Source of the DNA: Zobellella denitrificans
GTDB taxonomy: Bacteria; Pseudomonadota; Gammaproteobacteria; Enterobacterales; Aeromonadaceae
Reading direction: 5' to 3'
Length of the DNA stretch: 54,120 bases
Assembly (NCBI RefSeq): GCF_002237365.1
Contig: NZ_NMUO01000014.1
Location: forward strand, 1-54,120
Position 1 is the first letter of the stretch. Each line of letters opens with the position of its first letter. Below are positions 52,647-54,120 of this stretch, piece after piece. The notes below the pieces were generated by a model, which searched no databases, was not told the origin of the DNA, and saw nothing but the letters and a program-made list of their open reading frames with translations. Both the position numbers and the translations under genes were made by a program.

Positions 52647-53060
52647 TTAATCAATGATGGCGGTGATACCGTCGAAACGGCGCACCCTGACCCACTGCCC
52701 GGCGGTCAGGGGGGCGCCCGATTCGCTGCGCACCAGAAAGAGATCCCCTTCAAGCTTCAGCCGGAACTCACCCGAGGGCAATAACACCAGCTCGCCCTGC
52801 TGCTTGCGGCTTTCGCCGGCCAGAAAGCTGGTGCGCCGGGAGGGAGCCAACAGGCGGAACAGCCGTTTCAGCAGCGGAGCCAGCACGGCGGCGGCGATGG
52901 CGAAGGTAAACCACTGCCAGATGGCGGCGGCATCGAGCAGGGCCGCCACCATGGCCACCAGGGCCGCCAGCCCCATGGCGAAGGCGAAAAAGCCGGTACC
53001 CAGCAATTCCCCCAGAAACAACAACAAGGCGGCGATCAGCCAGAGATGCCAGGCAAGCAA
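52647..53060 (-). CDS. NfeD-family membrane protein (YbbJ-like)
   Basis: About 137 aa: two to three membrane helices (LWLIAALLLFLGELLGTGFF and a following pair) and a C-terminal OB-fold domain (LVLLPSGEFRLKLEG ... GQWVRVRRFDGITAIID). NfeD proteins are membrane partners of SPFH proteins. I prefer the TTG at 53060, seven to nine bases after GGAGGAAA; a TTG at 53078 would place the ribosome site inside the gene. It precedes qmcA by 17 bases on the same strand. Confidence 0.85.
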   Translation of the reverse strand: MLAWHLWLIAALLLFLGELLGTGFFAFAMGLAALVAMVAALLDAAAIWQWFTFAIAAAVLAPLLKRLFRLLAPSRRTSFLAGESRKQQGELVLLPSGEFRLKLEGDLFLVRSESGAPLTAGQWVRVRRFDGITAIID

Positions 53061-53208
53061 GGGTGATTTCCTCCACAAGAGACAAACGGGACAGTCTTAC
53101 TATAGAGGAGCTGGAGTCGGATGGGAATGAATGAGCGTGAGGCGTGAGGGAGCGCAACGGCCCGGCCGGCGGTGACCAGGCCGCTCCCCCAGGTTTTCGG
53201 CACGGCCG

Positions 53209-54003
53209 TCAGGTGCTCGGGGGCACCGGCCTGGCCAGCTTGAACAGCTCGAAGAAGTTGGTGGTGGTCTGCCGTGCCACCCGCTCCAGGCTCTCGCCCT
53301 TGAGCCCGGCCACAAACTCGGCCACGGTACGGGTATAGGCCGGTTCGTTCTCCTCGCCCCTGAACGGCACCGGGGCCAGCCAGGGGGAATCGGTTTCCAG
53401 CAGCAGCCGCTCCAGGGGCAGTGCCTTCACCACCTCGCGCAGGGCATCGGCGCTGCGGAAGGTGACGATGCCCGAAATGGAAATATAAAAGCCGAGTTCC
53501 ATGGCCGCCTCGGCCATTTCCAGCGACTCGGTAAAGCAGTGCAGCACGCCCCCGACCTTGTCCGCCCCCCCCTGCCGCAGGATGTCGAGGGTATCCTGCT
53601 GGGCACTGCGGGTGTGGATCACCAGCGGTTTGCCGAGATCCACCGCCACCTCGACATGCTGCTCGAAAGCCTGCCGCTGCAGCGCGGCGGTCTCGGGAGC
53701 ATAGAAATAGTCGAGTCCGGTTTCCCCCACCGCCACCACCGCCGGATGGGCAGCCAGCCGGCGCAGCAGGGCCGGATCGTTCTGCTCGTCCTGCTGGTGC
53801 AGGGGATGCACGCCACAGGAGGCGAACACCTGGGGAAAGGGCGCTATGGCCTCGAGCATGGCGGGAAAGGAAGACAGGCCGACCCCGATGCACAGCATGT
53901 GGTCGACGCCGCGCCGGGCGGCCTTGTCGATGGCCTCGGCCATGTTCGCATGCTTGTTGCCGTAATCGAGCTTGTCCAGATGGCAGTGTGAATCAACCAG
54001 CAA
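53209..54003 (-). CDS. TatD-family metal-dependent hydrolase (YcfH-like)
   Basis: A 264-aa TIM-barrel phosphoesterase. Metal ligands are in the expected order: HCH (residues 6-8) in VDSHCHLD, Glu in VGETGLDYF near 93, His in VIHTRSA and CFTES, and Asp in LLETDSPWL near 205. It resembles YcfH most, which in E. coli follows holB. It starts with TTG six bases after AGGAG, and the preceding partial gene ends inside it. Possible 3'-5' DNase or DNA-repair role by family. Confidence 0.9.
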   Translation of the reverse strand: MLVDSHCHLDKLDYGNKHANMAEAIDKAARRGVDHMLCIGVGLSSFPAMLEAIAPFPQVFASCGVHPLHQQDEQNDPALLRRLAAHPAVVAVGETGLDYFYAPETAALQRQAFEQHVEVAVDLGKPLVIHTRSAQQDTLDILRQGGADKVGGVLHCFTESLEMAEAAMELGFYISISGIVTFRSADALREVVKALPLERLLLETDSPWLAPVPFRGEENEPAYTRTVAEFVAGLKGESLERVARQTTTNFFELFKLARPVPPST

Positions 54004-54120
54004 AACCGTCTCCTGAATGGGTTGTTTGATGATAAGCGACGGCCGGCCGGGTCCAGCGGCCGAGCCAGAGCCCGAGCTGCAGGCCGGCGTTGAGCGGGCG
54101 ACCGGCGGCGGGCTGCAGGG
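53993..54120 (-). CDS. C-terminal end of an upstream gene, possibly DNA polymerase III delta' (holB)
   Basis: An open frame enters from the right edge and ends at a TGA 11 bases inside the TatD-family gene, with host-like sequence AGRPLNAGLQLGLWLGRW. Position before a YcfH-like gene suggests holB, but only ~42 residues are visible and they lack a diagnostic motif, so the identity is tentative. Confidence 0.4.
   Translation of the reverse strand, partial: LQPAAGRPLNAGLQLGLWLGRWTRPAVAYHQTTHSGDGFAG

Overview
The window is a GC-rich gammaproteobacterial chromosome segment. Gene content and order (ycbZ-fabA-rmf, uup-rlmL, zapC-pyrD, pepN, prc-proQ-msrC, yebG near an SdsR small RNA) match the E. 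coli terminus-proximal map in rearranged form. Together with the large NAD-glutamate dehydrogenase and DUF2835 they suggest an Aeromonadaceae-type marine bacterium such as Oceanimonas, Oceanisphaera or Zobellella. The genus is an inference. A near-consensus dif site at 10523-10550 places the window at the chromosome replication terminus.

Layout. 1-3344: end of a lipoate-ligase-like gene, then a Tat-exported GMC dehydrogenase pair and a secreted VOC protein. 3584-7537: secreted dienelactone hydrolase, a 63-aa conserved-looking small protein, and a giant ACP / fatty acyl-AMP ligase / PlsC fusion. 7723-10550: accessory zone with a tyrosine recombinase, a short inverted-repeat element, and an AT-rich ~0.7 kb block. 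That block has a filamentous-phage (f1-like) plus-strand origin, two small unknown genes, and dif directly at its right edge. 10670-23542: a minus-strand defence island. A broken molybdenum-carrier gene is followed by a seven-gene tightly coupled operon transcribed hsdM - DUF1016 nuclease - hsdS - gajA - gajB - hsdR - YgjP-like metallopeptidase, in which a complete Gabija pair sits inside a type I restriction-modification operon. 23851-28146: thiamine-binding protein, CapA-like phosphoesterase, an unknown protein, an MJ1255-type glycosyltransferase and a PAP2 phosphatase. 28303-51290: conserved housekeeping block (ycbZ, fabA, rmf, uup, glutaredoxin-like, rlmL, four identical initiator tRNAs, zapC, pyrD, gdhB, DUF2835, pepN, prc, proQ, msrC, an ABC exporter, yebG). 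51447-54120: SdsR sRNA, qmcA/nfeD pair, a TatD-family nuclease and the end of a further gene that overlaps it.

How it fits together. The most striking part is 9.8-23.5 kb. A Xer-exploiting, inovirus-like remnant or minimal satellite abuts dif, and next to it lies a composite antiphage operon in which Gabija and type I R-M appear to be co-expressed through overlapping stop/start codons. Regulatory elements readable by eye include a perfect SOS box before yebG, a FabR-type palindrome before fabA, a strong promoter before the tRNA array, and several intrinsic terminators.
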